Made by a program: the position numbers and the translations under genes. 64,000 bases of DNA from Pseudomonas sp. Bc-h (GTDB lineage Bacteria; Pseudomonadota; Gammaproteobacteria; Pseudomonadales; Pseudomonadaceae), in the NCBI RefSeq assembly GCF_002080045.1, contig NZ_MUIN01000006.1, forward strand, positions 19,386-83,385, written 5' to 3'. A model generated the notes under the pieces. It searched no databases, was not told where the DNA came from, and was given only the letters and a program-made list of their open reading frames with translations. Below, piece by piece: positions 45,134 to 54,038 of the stretch; within the stretch, counting starts at the first letter, position 1; every line of letters starts with the position of its first letter.

Positions 45134-47275
45134 TTACTCTTTACCGAATAAGTCCTCAAAATGCTTTTCTACATATTCATGACTGGCAAGGCCATTTTTT
45201 GCGAACTCTTGAAAAGCCTTTCTTTTCGCTGTCTTGAGTTGGTAGTTAAGTTCTTCAAGGTCAGATTTCGAGGCTGCTTTACGAATCTTGTCCGGGTTTT
45301 CTAACGCCCACTCCTCAACCAGTTCGTCCTGCCAGGTGCTGTCTTGAGGATGGCTAAAGAAGGACGCAGCGATCTCGGCTGGATCGGCTGCATCCGGCTC
45401 CCTTTCCCAGCTTTGTAGCATGGCCGCTGCGACCTGGCGTATAGCGCTCAATGCCAGGCCAGCAGCCAGTGCATGGAGCGGGTGCTCAGCGTGATCCTTG
45501 GACAGCTGAGAGTGGGTCGGGTCGATCGAGTTATCCTCGTTAGGATCGCCTTGTGCGGTTTGAAGATCGTCGATGCTGTTACCGATCAAAATAATAGAGC
45601 CTGCAAATGCCGTTTTAACGAGATTTCCCAACCCGCGCCTCGGGGTGCTGGCGAGCCACACACCAAATTCAAAGGCGGTGCTGCCAGGGAGTGCGGCCCA
45701 ACGGTCCCGCAGGTGGAGCCAGCCTATCAGTGCCGCGAGCTCAGTGAGCTTCCCCTGCTCCTTGAGCAGAATGAGCATCATTTTTTCGGTGTCCGAGCGA
45801 TGGCCGGGTTCACTCGGTGTGAAGTCGAAAAGGCCATCGGGCATCAATAGTTTTGCGATAGGCGTGGCAAGACTGGCTATGACATCGGTCGAGCCGAACA
45901 TCCCCGTGACCACAGGCAGTCCCCATTTGCAGTCAGAGGGAGCAGTCCATGGCAAAACCTTGTAACCGGCCTTTATCAAGCTCAGTTCGACAAAGTTGGA
46001 ATGAGCAAAAAAGTCTTCAAGGATGTGCAATCCGGCGCCAAACCGGCGTAGCCCCTCGTTCGTGCACTTGGCATCAATGTCGGTGAGGGCATGAGGGAGT
46101 CCGCCGGCCACTGCGGCTTCCAAGTCCCAGTACATCTGTGCGATCGAGTCTTGGAGATAAATCTTCATCGAACGTTCGGGATCGATCTGCAGCCGTCGAT
46201 CGCCGGGGCGCGGCCATGGTTCGAAATCAGGATCTACGGCGGTTGGGTCGTCCGGTAAGGGATTTTCCACACGCGGATTGTCGATGTGCTGGCTTGCCCG
46301 GTACACCCCCAGGTTTTCCTGGGTGACCGTGTATTCATCGGGTGAGCCTGCGCGCAACGCGCTGAATTCACGGGCGGCAAGGATATCGACCATCCGCGTC
46401 AGTGCGTCGCGGCCCAATACGGCTGGGAAGTTTACGGGTTTTCCCTCCGGTCGAACGAGCTTGGGGTCAATCAATTGCGAGTGATCGCGTAGCCAACTGC
46501 CAAACTCGATCTTCTGCAGTTCTTCTTCCGAAAACCCCAGTAATACGAGACTCGCTCTTATACGGTTGTGGGTGAAATGCCCATTACTGCCCACGCCTGC
46601 CTCGAATTTCTCGAATCTGCCTGAGTCCGTTGTCAGTCCCTCACTGTCAATCTGGGTCTGAACGATGTGCTCCATCGCCGCACCGTATGACGTTTCAATG
46701 AAAAATGTCTGGCCATCGGCGAGCGAATAACTTGCGATTACGACATTGTTAATTCGCGGTGCTCGCAAGGCGGCCATGGCATTTGCGTAGCGTGAGCCTT
46801 CCTCCGCTGGCGAGTCGGATGCTATACCGATGATCCCATTAGGAAATCGCGGGGCCAGATCGTTGCGCAGCACGTTATCAATGTGATGACCAAACTCGTG
46901 AAGCAGAATGGCCAGCAACTCCCAAGAGCTTTCAGGGGCCTGAATTGCCTGCCTCAAGGTGCCTGCGTGAATTCGGATGACTCGGTCTTTGTTGTCATAT
47001 TCAGCCGCGTATGTCCCCTCAGTCACCAACTCGATGGTCGGGTTTGGTAGCGCTCCGGCGATTAATGCATCGCGCAACGCGTTATAGGCATCGGGTGGCA
47101 GGTCGTAGCCGAATATGGGGGCCATGGCCAGGGTGAACTGGGCGGGCTGGCTTTCCAGGGCGATGGCAGTGAGTTGTGTCACTGCAAAATTACTGTGCAG
47201 GGTCACCGGTTGTTGAGCGTTTTCGCTACCGGACGTAAAGCGAGCGGATTTTTTCGAGTTCATGTCTGGATTCAT
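45134..47275 (-). CDS. HExxH metalloprotease-like protein with a Het-C-type region
   Basis: 713 residues, no signal peptide. HEFGHH at 126-131 is a zinc-protease HExxH in a helix (LLAILLHEFGHHIDNVL), with AEEGSRYA (E158) a possible third ligand. From about residue 260, Het-C family landmarks appear: WLRDHSQLIDPKL, GRDALTRMVDIL, DRRLQIDPERSMKIYLQDSIAQMYWDLE and LRRFGAGLHILEDFFAHSNFVEL. Bacterial Het-C proteins have been linked to secreted toxins. Start ambiguous: the ribosome site abuts the ATG at 47275 and is rather far from that at 47263. Lies upstream of and parallel to dppA. No immunity candidate is evident beside it. Confidence 0.7.
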   Translation of the reverse strand: MNPDMNSKKSARFTSGSENAQQPVTLHSNFAVTQLTAIALESQPAQFTLAMAPIFGYDLPPDAYNALRDALIAGALPNPTIELVTEGTYAAEYDNKDRVIRIHAGTLRQAIQAPESSWELLAILLHEFGHHIDNVLRNDLAPRFPNGIIGIASDSPAEEGSRYANAMAALRAPRINNVVIASYSLADGQTFFIETSYGAAMEHIVQTQIDSEGLTTDSGRFEKFEAGVGSNGHFTHNRIRASLVLLGFSEEELQKIEFGSWLRDHSQLIDPKLVRPEGKPVNFPAVLGRDALTRMVDILAAREFSALRAGSPDEYTVTQENLGVYRASQHIDNPRVENPLPDDPTAVDPDFEPWPRPGDRRLQIDPERSMKIYLQDSIAQMYWDLEAAVAGGLPHALTDIDAKCTNEGLRRFGAGLHILEDFFAHSNFVELSLIKAGYKVLPWTAPSDCKWGLPVVTGMFGSTDVIASLATPIAKLLMPDGLFDFTPSEPGHRSDTEKMMLILLKEQGKLTELAALIGWLHLRDRWAALPGSTAFEFGVWLASTPRRGLGNLVKTAFAGSIILIGNSIDDLQTAQGDPNEDNSIDPTHSQLSKDHAEHPLHALAAGLALSAIRQVAAAMLQSWEREPDAADPAEIAASFFSHPQDSTWQDELVEEWALENPDKIRKAASKSDLEELNYQLKTAKRKAFQEFAKNGLASHEYVEKHFEDLFGKE

Positions 47276-47522
47276 CCTTCAATGGATTGAGTTTCGCCAG
47301 GCCGTGTTCTGTCGTTAAAGGAGCAGGCCGTTCCATGGCAGAGCGTTGTTCAGTGGAGTGAATGTGATTGTATGGATCGGGAGGGATCTGCAAATCGGGC
47401 GAGTCGCTGGCGGGCGTAGGAGGGAGCAACCGGCTCAATGACGAAGGCGCCATCCAGCGGTGGGTAAAACGGGGAGACTGACAGAGGAAATTGCGGCAGC
47501 CCTTGGCTGCCGCGGTGTTGCA

Positions 47523-48257
47523 TCAAGGCAGGGTGACTTCGATCACGCCGTCGGCGGTGACGCTGACCTGGCTGGTGCCGGCTTCGACTTCAGGTGTTGG
47601 CGCTGCGTCGGCGCGTGCGGCTTTCATCATCATGACCGGGGCACGCAGGTAGGGCTGTGGATAACCCGACGTGTTGAGGTTCAGGTTGACGAGCTTGTAG
47701 CCACTGCCGCCGAGAGCGTCGGTGACCAGTTGCGCGCGGGCCTTGAAGGCGGTGACTGCGCTTTTCAGCAGGGTGTCTTCGCTGGCTTTGCGGGCAGGGT
47801 CGGAGATAGAGAAGTCCATGCCGCCCATCTTCATGTCGCCACCCAGCAACTCACCGGTAAGTTTTGACAGGGCTGCGAAGTCAGGGCTTTCCAGGCGCAG
47901 TTCGGCACGCTCGCGCCAGCCGGTGATCTTCTGGCCTTTATCGTCATAGATCGGATAGCTGTTGCGGCTGCCCTGGCGGATGGTCACTTCCTTGACCTTG
48001 CGCGCGTCGCCCAGGGCTTTGTTCAACGTGTCAGTGATGCCGGCTGCCAGTTTGGCCGGGTCGGCATTTTGCGACTCGGTGTAAACGGTCACGGTCATCA
48101 GGTCGCGCTGGACCTCTTGATTGACCTCGGCCCGGACCGAAATCTGGTTGTAATGAACGTCGTCGGCCTTGGCGGGGGAACTGGCGAGAGCGGCGGTGCT
48201 GGTCAGCACGGCTGCGCCGAGGGTGAAAAAACTGGCGGTGGGACGAAGGCTGAGCAT
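47523..48257 (-). CDS. SIMPL-domain (DUF541) periplasmic protein
   Basis: 244 residues with signal peptide MLSLRPTASFFTLGAAVLTSTAALA and a SIMPL domain (ISVRAEVNQEVQRDLMTVTVYTESQNADPAKLAAGITDTLNKAL, QPYLRAPVMMMKAA). Family members are periplasmic or outer-membrane-associated with a poorly understood, stress-related role. AAGGAG lies six bases before the ATG; a 12-codon upstream extension has none. Divergent from roxS. Confidence 0.88.
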   Translation of the reverse strand: MLSLRPTASFFTLGAAVLTSTAALASSPAKADDVHYNQISVRAEVNQEVQRDLMTVTVYTESQNADPAKLAAGITDTLNKALGDARKVKEVTIRQGSRNSYPIYDDKGQKITGWRERAELRLESPDFAALSKLTGELLGGDMKMGGMDFSISDPARKASEDTLLKSAVTAFKARAQLVTDALGGSGYKLVNLNLNTSGYPQPYLRAPVMMMKAARADAAPTPEVEAGTSQVSVTADGVIEVTLP

Positions 48258-48492
48258 AAAAACTCCTTGTTTGACGAACCGTACGCGGCGCACTTCAATG
48301 CGCCCGTCGCACGGATGCCCATCAGACTGTAATACCGGGATCTTGTTCCGGCCTGTTAGAGGTCAATGGCGAGGGATAACAGCGACCTTATTGATGCACA
48401 AAACTGTGGCGCTTTGACGCACTTGGCAGGAAAGCGCTGTCGCATTGGTTATACTCGTTGCGATTCGCCTGGAGCGCTCATCAGGAGAGCTC

Positions 48493-49752
48493 ATGCTCGC
48501 CCCCGTACAACTACTCTCTGCCACCCGCCAGAACCTCTGGCGACTGACGTTCGTCCGCATCCTGGTGCTGGGCGCCCAAGCCGGCTCGGTGGGCATCGCC
48601 TACCTGTTCAATCTGCTGTCCTTGCCCTGGCTGCAACTGGATATCACCTTGGGCTTTTCCGCCATTGTCTGCCTACTGACAGCCATCCGCCTGCGTACTT
48701 CCTGGCCGGTGACCGAACTCGAATACGCCGTGCAACTGGCGTTCGACCTGTTTATCCACAGCGCGCTGCTGTATTTTTCCGGTGGCTCGACCAACCCGTT
48801 CGTTTCCTACTATCTGGTGCCATTGACCATCGCCGCCGTGACCCTGCCGTGGCGCTATTCGCTGATCCTCTCCGGCATCGCCCTGGCGCTGTACACCTTG
48901 ATGCTCGCCAACTTCTATCCAGTCCAGGCATTCGCCATCGCCCGCGAGAAGATGCAGATCTACGGGATGTGGCTTAGCTTCGCCCTGGCGGCGGGCGTGA
49001 TTACTTTCTTCGCCGCGCGCATGGCCGAAGAGCTGCGCCGTCAGGAACAGATGCGCGCGTTGCGCCGGGAAGAGGGCGCGCGCGATCAGCAATTGCTGGC
49101 TGTGGCCACCGAAGCCGCCGGCGCCGCCCACGAACTGGGCACCCCGCTGGCGACCATGAGCGTGCTGCTTAAAGAGATGCAGCAGGACCACAAGGACCCT
49201 GCGTTGCAGGAAGATCTGTCGGTGCTGCAGGATCAGGTCAAGCTGTGCAAGGAGACCCTCCAGCAACTGGTTCGTGCCGCCGAGGCCAATCGCCGGCTGG
49301 CGGTGCAGGAACAGACCGTCACCCACTGGCTCGATCAGGCGCTCAATCGCTGGCATCTGATGCGCCCGGAAGCCACTTACCGCTTCCAGCGTCTGGGGCA
49401 GGGCGATGTACCGATGGTCGCGCCGCCTCCCGATCTGACTCAGGCCCTGCTGAACTTGCTCAACAACGCTGCCGACGCGTGCCCGGAAGGTCTGGAAGTG
49501 AACCTGGACTGGAGCGCCGTGGAAATCAGCATCAGCATCCGCGACCACGGAGCAGGCGTACCGCTGGCCGTCGCCGAACAGATCGGCAAACCGTTTTTCA
49601 CAACCAAGGGCAAAGGCTTCGGTCTGGGCCTGTTTCTGAGCAAGGCCAGCGTGACCCGCGCGGGCGGCTCGGTGAAACTCTATCCTCACGAGGAAGGCGG
49701 CACGCTCACCGAGCTGCGCCTGCCCCGGAACGCAACAGGAGATGAAGCATGA
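48493..49752 (+). CDS. roxS: Redox-responsive sensor histidine kinase RoxS (RegB/PrrB family)
   Basis: Membrane kinase of 419 residues with six N-terminal helices (to about residue 165), then the H-box AAGAAHELGTPLATMSVLLKEMQ, and the ATPase domain with LLNLLNNAADACP, IRDHGAGVP and GKGFGLGLFLSKA. RegB-family kinases sense quinone-pool redox state and control respiratory oxidases. GGAGAG ahead of the ATG supports this start. Overlaps roxR by four bases. Confidence 0.92.
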   Translation: MLAPVQLLSATRQNLWRLTFVRILVLGAQAGSVGIAYLFNLLSLPWLQLDITLGFSAIVCLLTAIRLRTSWPVTELEYAVQLAFDLFIHSALLYFSGGSTNPFVSYYLVPLTIAAVTLPWRYSLILSGIALALYTLMLANFYPVQAFAIAREKMQIYGMWLSFALAAGVITFFAARMAEELRRQEQMRALRREEGARDQQLLAVATEAAGAAHELGTPLATMSVLLKEMQQDHKDPALQEDLSVLQDQVKLCKETLQQLVRAAEANRRLAVQEQTVTHWLDQALNRWHLMRPEATYRFQRLGQGDVPMVAPPPDLTQALLNLLNNAADACPEGLEVNLDWSAVEISISIRDHGAGVPLAVAEQIGKPFFTTKGKGFGLGLFLSKASVTRAGGSVKLYPHEEGGTLTELRLPRNATGDEA

Positions 49753-50309
49753 CTGACGAAATCCAGGTCGAAGGCGAAGAGCTGCCGCACCTGTTGCTGG
49801 TGGACGACGACGCCACCTTTACCCGCGTGATGGCGCGTGCCATGGCCCGCCGTGGCTTCCGGGTCAGCACCGCGAGTTCTGCCGAAGAAGGCTTGACCCT
49901 CGCCCAGCAGGACATCCCCGACTACGCCACGGTCGACCTGAAAATGGAAGGCGACTCGGGGCTGGTGCTGTTGCCCAAGCTGCTGGAACTGGACCCGGAA
50001 ATGCGTGTCCTGATACTGACCGGTTATTCGAGCATCGCCACCGCTGTCGAAGCGATCAAGCGCGGCGCCTGCAACTACCTGTGCAAGCCGGCAGACGCCG
50101 ACGATGTACTGGCAGCGCTGCTGTCCGAACACGCCGATCTGGACACCCTGGTGCCGGAAAACCCGATGTCGGTGGACCGTCTGCAGTGGGAACACATTCA
50201 GCGCGTTCTGACCGAGCACGAGGGCAATATCTCGGCGACCGCACGGGCTTTGGGGATGCATCGACGCACTTTGCAGCGCAAGTTGCAGAAGCGGCCGGTC
50301 CGCCGCTAA
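49749..50309 (+). CDS. roxR: Response regulator RoxR (RegA/PrrA/ActR family)
   Basis: 186 residues. Receiver domain with acidic pocket LLLVDDD, phospho-acceptor Asp in YATVDLKMEGDSG, conserved Thr and Lys in ILTGYSS and YLCKPAD, followed by a short linker and a Fis-type helix-turn-helix (GNISATARALGMHRRTLQRKLQKRP). Translationally coupled to roxS (ATGA). Confidence 0.95.
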   Translation: MTDEIQVEGEELPHLLLVDDDATFTRVMARAMARRGFRVSTASSAEEGLTLAQQDIPDYATVDLKMEGDSGLVLLPKLLELDPEMRVLILTGYSSIATAVEAIKRGACNYLCKPADADDVLAALLSEHADLDTLVPENPMSVDRLQWEHIQRVLTEHEGNISATARALGMHRRTLQRKLQKRPVRR

Positions 50310-50408
50310 ACAGGGATGGCTACATAAAGATTTATTCATGGAAGACCGTGTGTGGCGTCTGGCACATTGGTGCCAACGCCACTAAATGCCTGCCGTCGAG
50401 CCAATACC

Positions 50409-52145
50409 ATGAATTTTGATATCGATGAATCCAGGGTCAATGACTCTGTGCCGGGGAGTTTCTTTTCCCGGGTCTGGAACCTGGTCACGCCGTATTGGCG
50501 CAGTGAAGAAAAAGGCATGGCCTGGGTGCTGCTCATTGCCGTGATCGTGCTGTCGCTGTTCAGCGTGTTTATTTCCGTGCTGGTCAACAGTTGGTACCGG
50601 GACTTTTACAACGCCTTGCAGAACAAGGATCTCGGTGCATTCACCCATCTGATTCTGTACTTCTGCGGCATCGCCGCCATCGCCATCCTCGGCGCTGTGT
50701 ACCGGCTTTATCTCACGCAGATGCTGACCATTCGCTGGCGTCGCTGGCTCACCGAAAAGCACTTTGCCAAGTGGCTTGCCCACAAGAATTACTACCGGCT
50801 GGAGCAGGGTGGTTACACCGATAACCCTGACCAACGTCTGTCCGAAGACCTCAACAACTTCACCTCCGACACCCTGAGCCTGAGCCTCGGCCTGCTGCGC
50901 ACGGTAGTCAGTCTGGTGTCGTTCTCGGTGATCCTGTGGGGCGTGTCTGGCAGCATCGAGCTGTTCGGCATCACCATTCCCGGCTACATGTTCTGGGCCG
51001 CGCTGATTTACGCTGCGGTCGGCAGCTGGCTGACGCACCTGATCGGTCGAAAACTGATCGTGCTCAGCAACCAGCAACAGCGTTACGAAGCGGACATGCG
51101 TTTCTCGCTGGTGCGGGTCCGCGAAAACGCCGAAAGCATTGCCCTGTCCGATGGCGAGGTCAACGAAAACCAGCGTCTTAGCGCGCGCTTCGGGATGGTC
51201 TGGAGCAACTTCTGGACCATCATGAAGGTGCAAAAGCGCCTGACGTTTTTCACCGCGGGCTATTCTCAGATCGCGATCATCTTTGCCTTCGTCGTTGCAG
51301 CACCGCGTTACTTCGCCGGCAAGATCGAACTGGGCGGACTGATGCAGATCAACTCGGCCTTCGGCAATGTGCAGGAGAACTTCAGCTGGTTCATCGACGC
51401 ATACGCCAGCCTCGCATCATGGCGTGCGACCTGTGATCGTCTGCTCAGCTTCCGTCAGGCAATGGACGAAAACGAAGCCCGCGTGCCGACCATCAAGGTC
51501 AGCCACGAGAGCAATGCCCTGCACCTGCAAGGTCTGGACCTGTCGCTGGCAGGTGGGCGCCAGTTGCTGAACAACGCCAACATCGACATTGCCGCTGGCG
51601 AGAAAGTCATGCTCAGCGGCCGCTCCGGCAGCGGTAAAAGCACCCTGCTGCGGGCGATGGGTGGGTTGTGGAACGAGGGGCATGGCGCGGTTAAACTCCC
51701 GGCCAGGCGCGCCTTCTTCCTGCCGCAGAAGCCGTATCTGCCCATCGGTACCTTGCGTGAAGCACTGAGTTATCCACAAGCGCCCGAGGTCTATCCGGCT
51801 GAGCGCTTCGCTGAGGTGCTGGAAACCTGCCGCCTGAACCATCTGGTGCCGCGTCTGGACGAAACCAATCATTGGCAGCGCATGCTGTCGCCCGGCGAGC
51901 AGCAACGCGTGGCATTTGCCCGTGCGTTGTTGTTCGCGCCTGACTGGCTGTATCTCGACGAAGCGACCTCGGCCATGGATGAAGAGGACGAAGCGGCGCT
52001 GTATCAGGCCCTGCTCGACGAGCTGCCTGGTGTGACCCTGCTCAGCATCGGTCATCGCAGCAGTCTCAAGCGCTTCCATCGTCGGCATCTGCGTATCGAA
52101 GGTGGTCAGCTTCAGGAGCAACCGCATCCCGAAGCGGTGGTTTAA
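50409..52145 (+). CDS. SbmA/BacA-like ABC transporter, membrane and ATPase domains in one chain
   Basis: 578 residues. The N-terminal ABC_membrane_2 region (about 1-330) has five or six helices (WVLLIAVIVLSLFSVFISVLVNSWYRDFYNALQNKD). The C-terminal ATPase has Walker A LSGRSGSGKST, a modified signature LSPGEQQRVAFARALL and Walker B WLYLDEATSAMD. Resembles YddA-type proteins; relatives import peptides or vitamin B12-like compounds. The ribosome site before the ATG at 50409 is weak. Follows roxR by 99 bases and could be co-transcribed. Confidence 0.85.
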   Translation: MNFDIDESRVNDSVPGSFFSRVWNLVTPYWRSEEKGMAWVLLIAVIVLSLFSVFISVLVNSWYRDFYNALQNKDLGAFTHLILYFCGIAAIAILGAVYRLYLTQMLTIRWRRWLTEKHFAKWLAHKNYYRLEQGGYTDNPDQRLSEDLNNFTSDTLSLSLGLLRTVVSLVSFSVILWGVSGSIELFGITIPGYMFWAALIYAAVGSWLTHLIGRKLIVLSNQQQRYEADMRFSLVRVRENAESIALSDGEVNENQRLSARFGMVWSNFWTIMKVQKRLTFFTAGYSQIAIIFAFVVAAPRYFAGKIELGGLMQINSAFGNVQENFSWFIDAYASLASWRATCDRLLSFRQAMDENEARVPTIKVSHESNALHLQGLDLSLAGGRQLLNNANIDIAAGEKVMLSGRSGSGKSTLLRAMGGLWNEGHGAVKLPARRAFFLPQKPYLPIGTLREALSYPQAPEVYPAERFAEVLETCRLNHLVPRLDETNHWQRMLSPGEQQRVAFARALLFAPDWLYLDEATSAMDEEDEAALYQALLDELPGVTLLSIGHRSSLKRFHRRHLRIEGGQLQEQPHPEAVV

Positions 52146-52208
52146 GGGCGCCATCGGGCTGTTGCAGTGCCAAAGTGCCGCAAAAACCTACGAACTCGCC
52201 GGGTTTGT

Positions 52209-52228
52209 TATGTGATCGTACAACCCGG
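52209..52228. promoter_or_regulatory. Operator-like site ahead of the GntR regulator
   Basis: On the minus strand it reads CCGGGTTGTACGATCACATA. It agrees at 16 of 20 positions with the sequence at 55467-55486 ahead of kdgD, including an unbroken GTTGTACGAT. The TTGTACGA core has the TNGT-ACNA form common for FCD-type GntR regulators. Confidence 0.6.
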
Positions 52229-52265
52229 TGAGCTATTATCAGCCCTTCAGCGTATTTAGAGATGC

Positions 52266-53024
52266 ATGTTGGATATGGAAAATCAGAGTGCTCCGCCTCG
52301 CGCACGTAGAAAGCACCGCAGCCTTGCGCAGGAATTGGTAACCGAACTCTCCGAGCGGATTCGCAGCGGTCAGCTCAAGCGCGGCGATAAGTTGCCCACT
52401 GAATCCGCCATCATGGAAGAGCAGGGCGTCAGCCGTACCGTCGTTCGCGAAGCCATCTCGCGCCTTCAGGCGTCCGGTCTGGTGGAAACCCGCCATGGCA
52501 TCGGCACCTTCGTTCTCGACACGCCGAGCCCGAGTGGCTTTCGCATCGATCCGGCGACCATCGTCACCTTGCGCGATGTTCTGGCGATTCTCGAGTTGCG
52601 CATCAGCCTTGAAGTCGAATCCGCGGGCCTTGCCGCCCAACGTCGCTCCGTCGAGCAACTGGCCGACATGCGCGCCGCACTCGATGCCCTCAATGAAAGC
52701 GCTGCCCACGCCAGCGACGCGGTCGGTGCGGACTTCCAGTTTCACATGGCAATCGCACTGTCCACGGGCAATCGCTACTTCACCGACATCATGAATCACC
52801 TGGGTACCAGCATCATCCCGCGTACTCGATTGAATTCCGCACGCCTGGCCCACGACGACCAGCAGCACTACATGAACCGTCTGAGCCGCGAACACGAAGA
52901 AATCTACGACGCCATCGCCCGTCAGGACTCCGACGCCGCGCGCGCCGCGATGCGCCTGCACCTGACCAACAGCCGTGAGCGCCTGCGTCATGCCCATGAA
53001 GAGGCAGAGTCACAGCGGGCTTGA
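52266..53024 (+). CDS. GntR-family (FCD) regulator of the glucarate/galactarate genes
   Basis: 252 residues: winged helix (LAQELVTELSERIRSGQLKRGDKLPTESAIMEEQGVSRTVVREAISRLQASGLVETRHGIGTFV) and an all-helical FCD domain (about 100-235) with metal/effector ligands around DFQFHMAIALSTGN and HEEIYDAI. Assignment to the glucarate regulon rests on its location and the shared operator, with a T6SS cassette lying in between. Confidence 0.87.
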   Translation: MLDMENQSAPPRARRKHRSLAQELVTELSERIRSGQLKRGDKLPTESAIMEEQGVSRTVVREAISRLQASGLVETRHGIGTFVLDTPSPSGFRIDPATIVTLRDVLAILELRISLEVESAGLAAQRRSVEQLADMRAALDALNESAAHASDAVGADFQFHMAIALSTGNRYFTDIMNHLGTSIIPRTRLNSARLAHDDQQHYMNRLSREHEEIYDAIARQDSDAARAAMRLHLTNSRERLRHAHEEAESQRA

Positions 53025-53060
53025 GGTCTGTTATACGACCTCACCTTGCGATGCTATGTC

Positions 53061-53375
53061 CTAGGGCTGAGCAGGAGCATGCACGCTCAGCCTTCTGCGC
53101 AGGTATCGGGTCAGCAAAACACAGATCCAGATGGCCAGCGACGGCGTCATGCTCAGCCACATGAGGGTGAAGGTATCCAGCATATCGCTCAGGTCTTTGC
53201 TGCCCATTGAGTTCAGCAACCACTGATGGATACCCGATCCCGCTCCGCTGTTGAGCACCCATCTGACGGGCGCCAGGTTCAGCACGGAATAACCCAGGCC
53301 CACCGTGAGTGAAAGCGTAAAAGCAAGTTGTGCGAGAAATACCGGGATTTTTTTGATCAACTTCTTAACTCGCAT
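53061..53375 (-). CDS. Two-helix membrane protein, third of three tandem paralogues (candidate immunity)
   Basis: 104 residues. Hydrophobic segments near 12-36 and 68-92 flank a polar loop of about 35 residues. Shares the pattern L-N-L-x-P-V-x-W-V-L, H-x-x-L-L, and a C-terminal LLTRYLRRR with its two neighbours, but lacks their SAMLPPS and is the most diverged. Overlaps the gene before it by 11 bases. No family recognised. Confidence 0.65.
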   Translation of the reverse strand: MRVKKLIKKIPVFLAQLAFTLSLTVGLGYSVLNLAPVRWVLNSGAGSGIHQWLLNSMGSKDLSDMLDTFTLMWLSMTPSLAIWICVLLTRYLRRRLSVHAPAQP

Positions 53376-53679
53376 GATTGATCGCCCTGAGTTTTACCGA
53401 CCGTAAATAACGTGTAAGTGATCGACATAGCCAGATTGATGGCGGCAGCATGGCGCTGAATGACATTATGATGACTGAGTCCAACGTGTATTCGATGCCT
53501 TCCACACCCATAGCGCTGAGCAGCCACCCATGAGCATCTGAGTCTATGCGTGTGTGAAGTATCCATTCAACGGGACCTAGATTCATCAAGGCGTAGGCCA
53601 GTAACCCAGACAGGGTGAGAGTGAATGAGATTTCTAAGAGTATCGCTGTGAGTTTCATTAATGATCTATAAGCTGTCAT
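53365..53679 (-). CDS. Two-helix membrane protein, second of three tandem paralogues (candidate immunity)
   Basis: 104 residues with helices near 8-33 and 67-91, motif MNLGPVEWILHTRID between them, and IIMSFSAMLPPSIWLCRSLTRYL. Closest to the first paralogue, with long stretches of nucleotide identity (for example gcggcagcatggcgct against gtggcagcatggcgct). Overlaps that gene by four bases (ATGA). The polar loop would face the periplasm if the N-terminus is cytoplasmic, which suits immunity to a peptidoglycan-acting effector. Confidence 0.68.
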   Translation of the reverse strand: MTAYRSLMKLTAILLEISFTLTLSGLLAYALMNLGPVEWILHTRIDSDAHGWLLSAMGVEGIEYTLDSVIIMSFSAMLPPSIWLCRSLTRYLRSVKLRAINHAS

Positions 53680-53990
53680 GTTCGATTGCTTCTTGATTTT
53701 CTGACGCTGAGATGTCGAGTAAGCAAGCTACATATCCAGGTTGATGGTGGCAGCATGGCGCTATACGACATTATGATGAGTGAATCTAAAGCGTCCTCTA
53801 TCCCATCCCATCCGAGTTTTGTAAGAAGGGAAATGTGATATTTGAAGCCAATTTCGCTGTCGAGCACCCAGTGGACTGGACCTAAATTGAGCACGACGTA
53901 CCCAAGTAATACCGAAAGCGTGAATGTAAAGAAAGTTTTCGCTAGCATTACCAAAATTAGCTTCGCTATGCCGGATGCGCAGTTATCCAT
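53676..53990 (-). CDS. Two-helix membrane protein, first of three tandem paralogues (candidate immunity)
   Basis: 104 residues with hydrophobic segments near 9-33 and 68-92, LNLGPVHWVLDSEIG, and IIMSYSAMLPPSTWICSLLTRHL. Lies 48 bases after the effector gene stop, so it is the most likely cognate immunity gene. Lower G+C than the flanking metabolic genes. I know no named family; the immunity role is inferred from position, size and membrane topology. Confidence 0.7.
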   Translation of the reverse strand: MDNCASGIAKLILVMLAKTFFTFTLSVLLGYVVLNLGPVHWVLDSEIGFKYHISLLTKLGWDGIEDALDSLIIMSYSAMLPPSTWICSLLTRHLSVRKSRSNRT

Positions 53991-54038
53991 TAGCTATCAA
54001 CAAGACTCTGTCTCCATGAGGTGTTTTTGGGTGCCTGA

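Noticed and set aside
47226..47453. Minus-strand 75-codon frame overlapping the start of the HExxH/Het-C gene
   Set aside because: Proline-rich at its start, overlaps the larger gene in another frame by 50 bases and has no clear ribosome site; an immunity or chaperone gene here would be attractive but is not supported.
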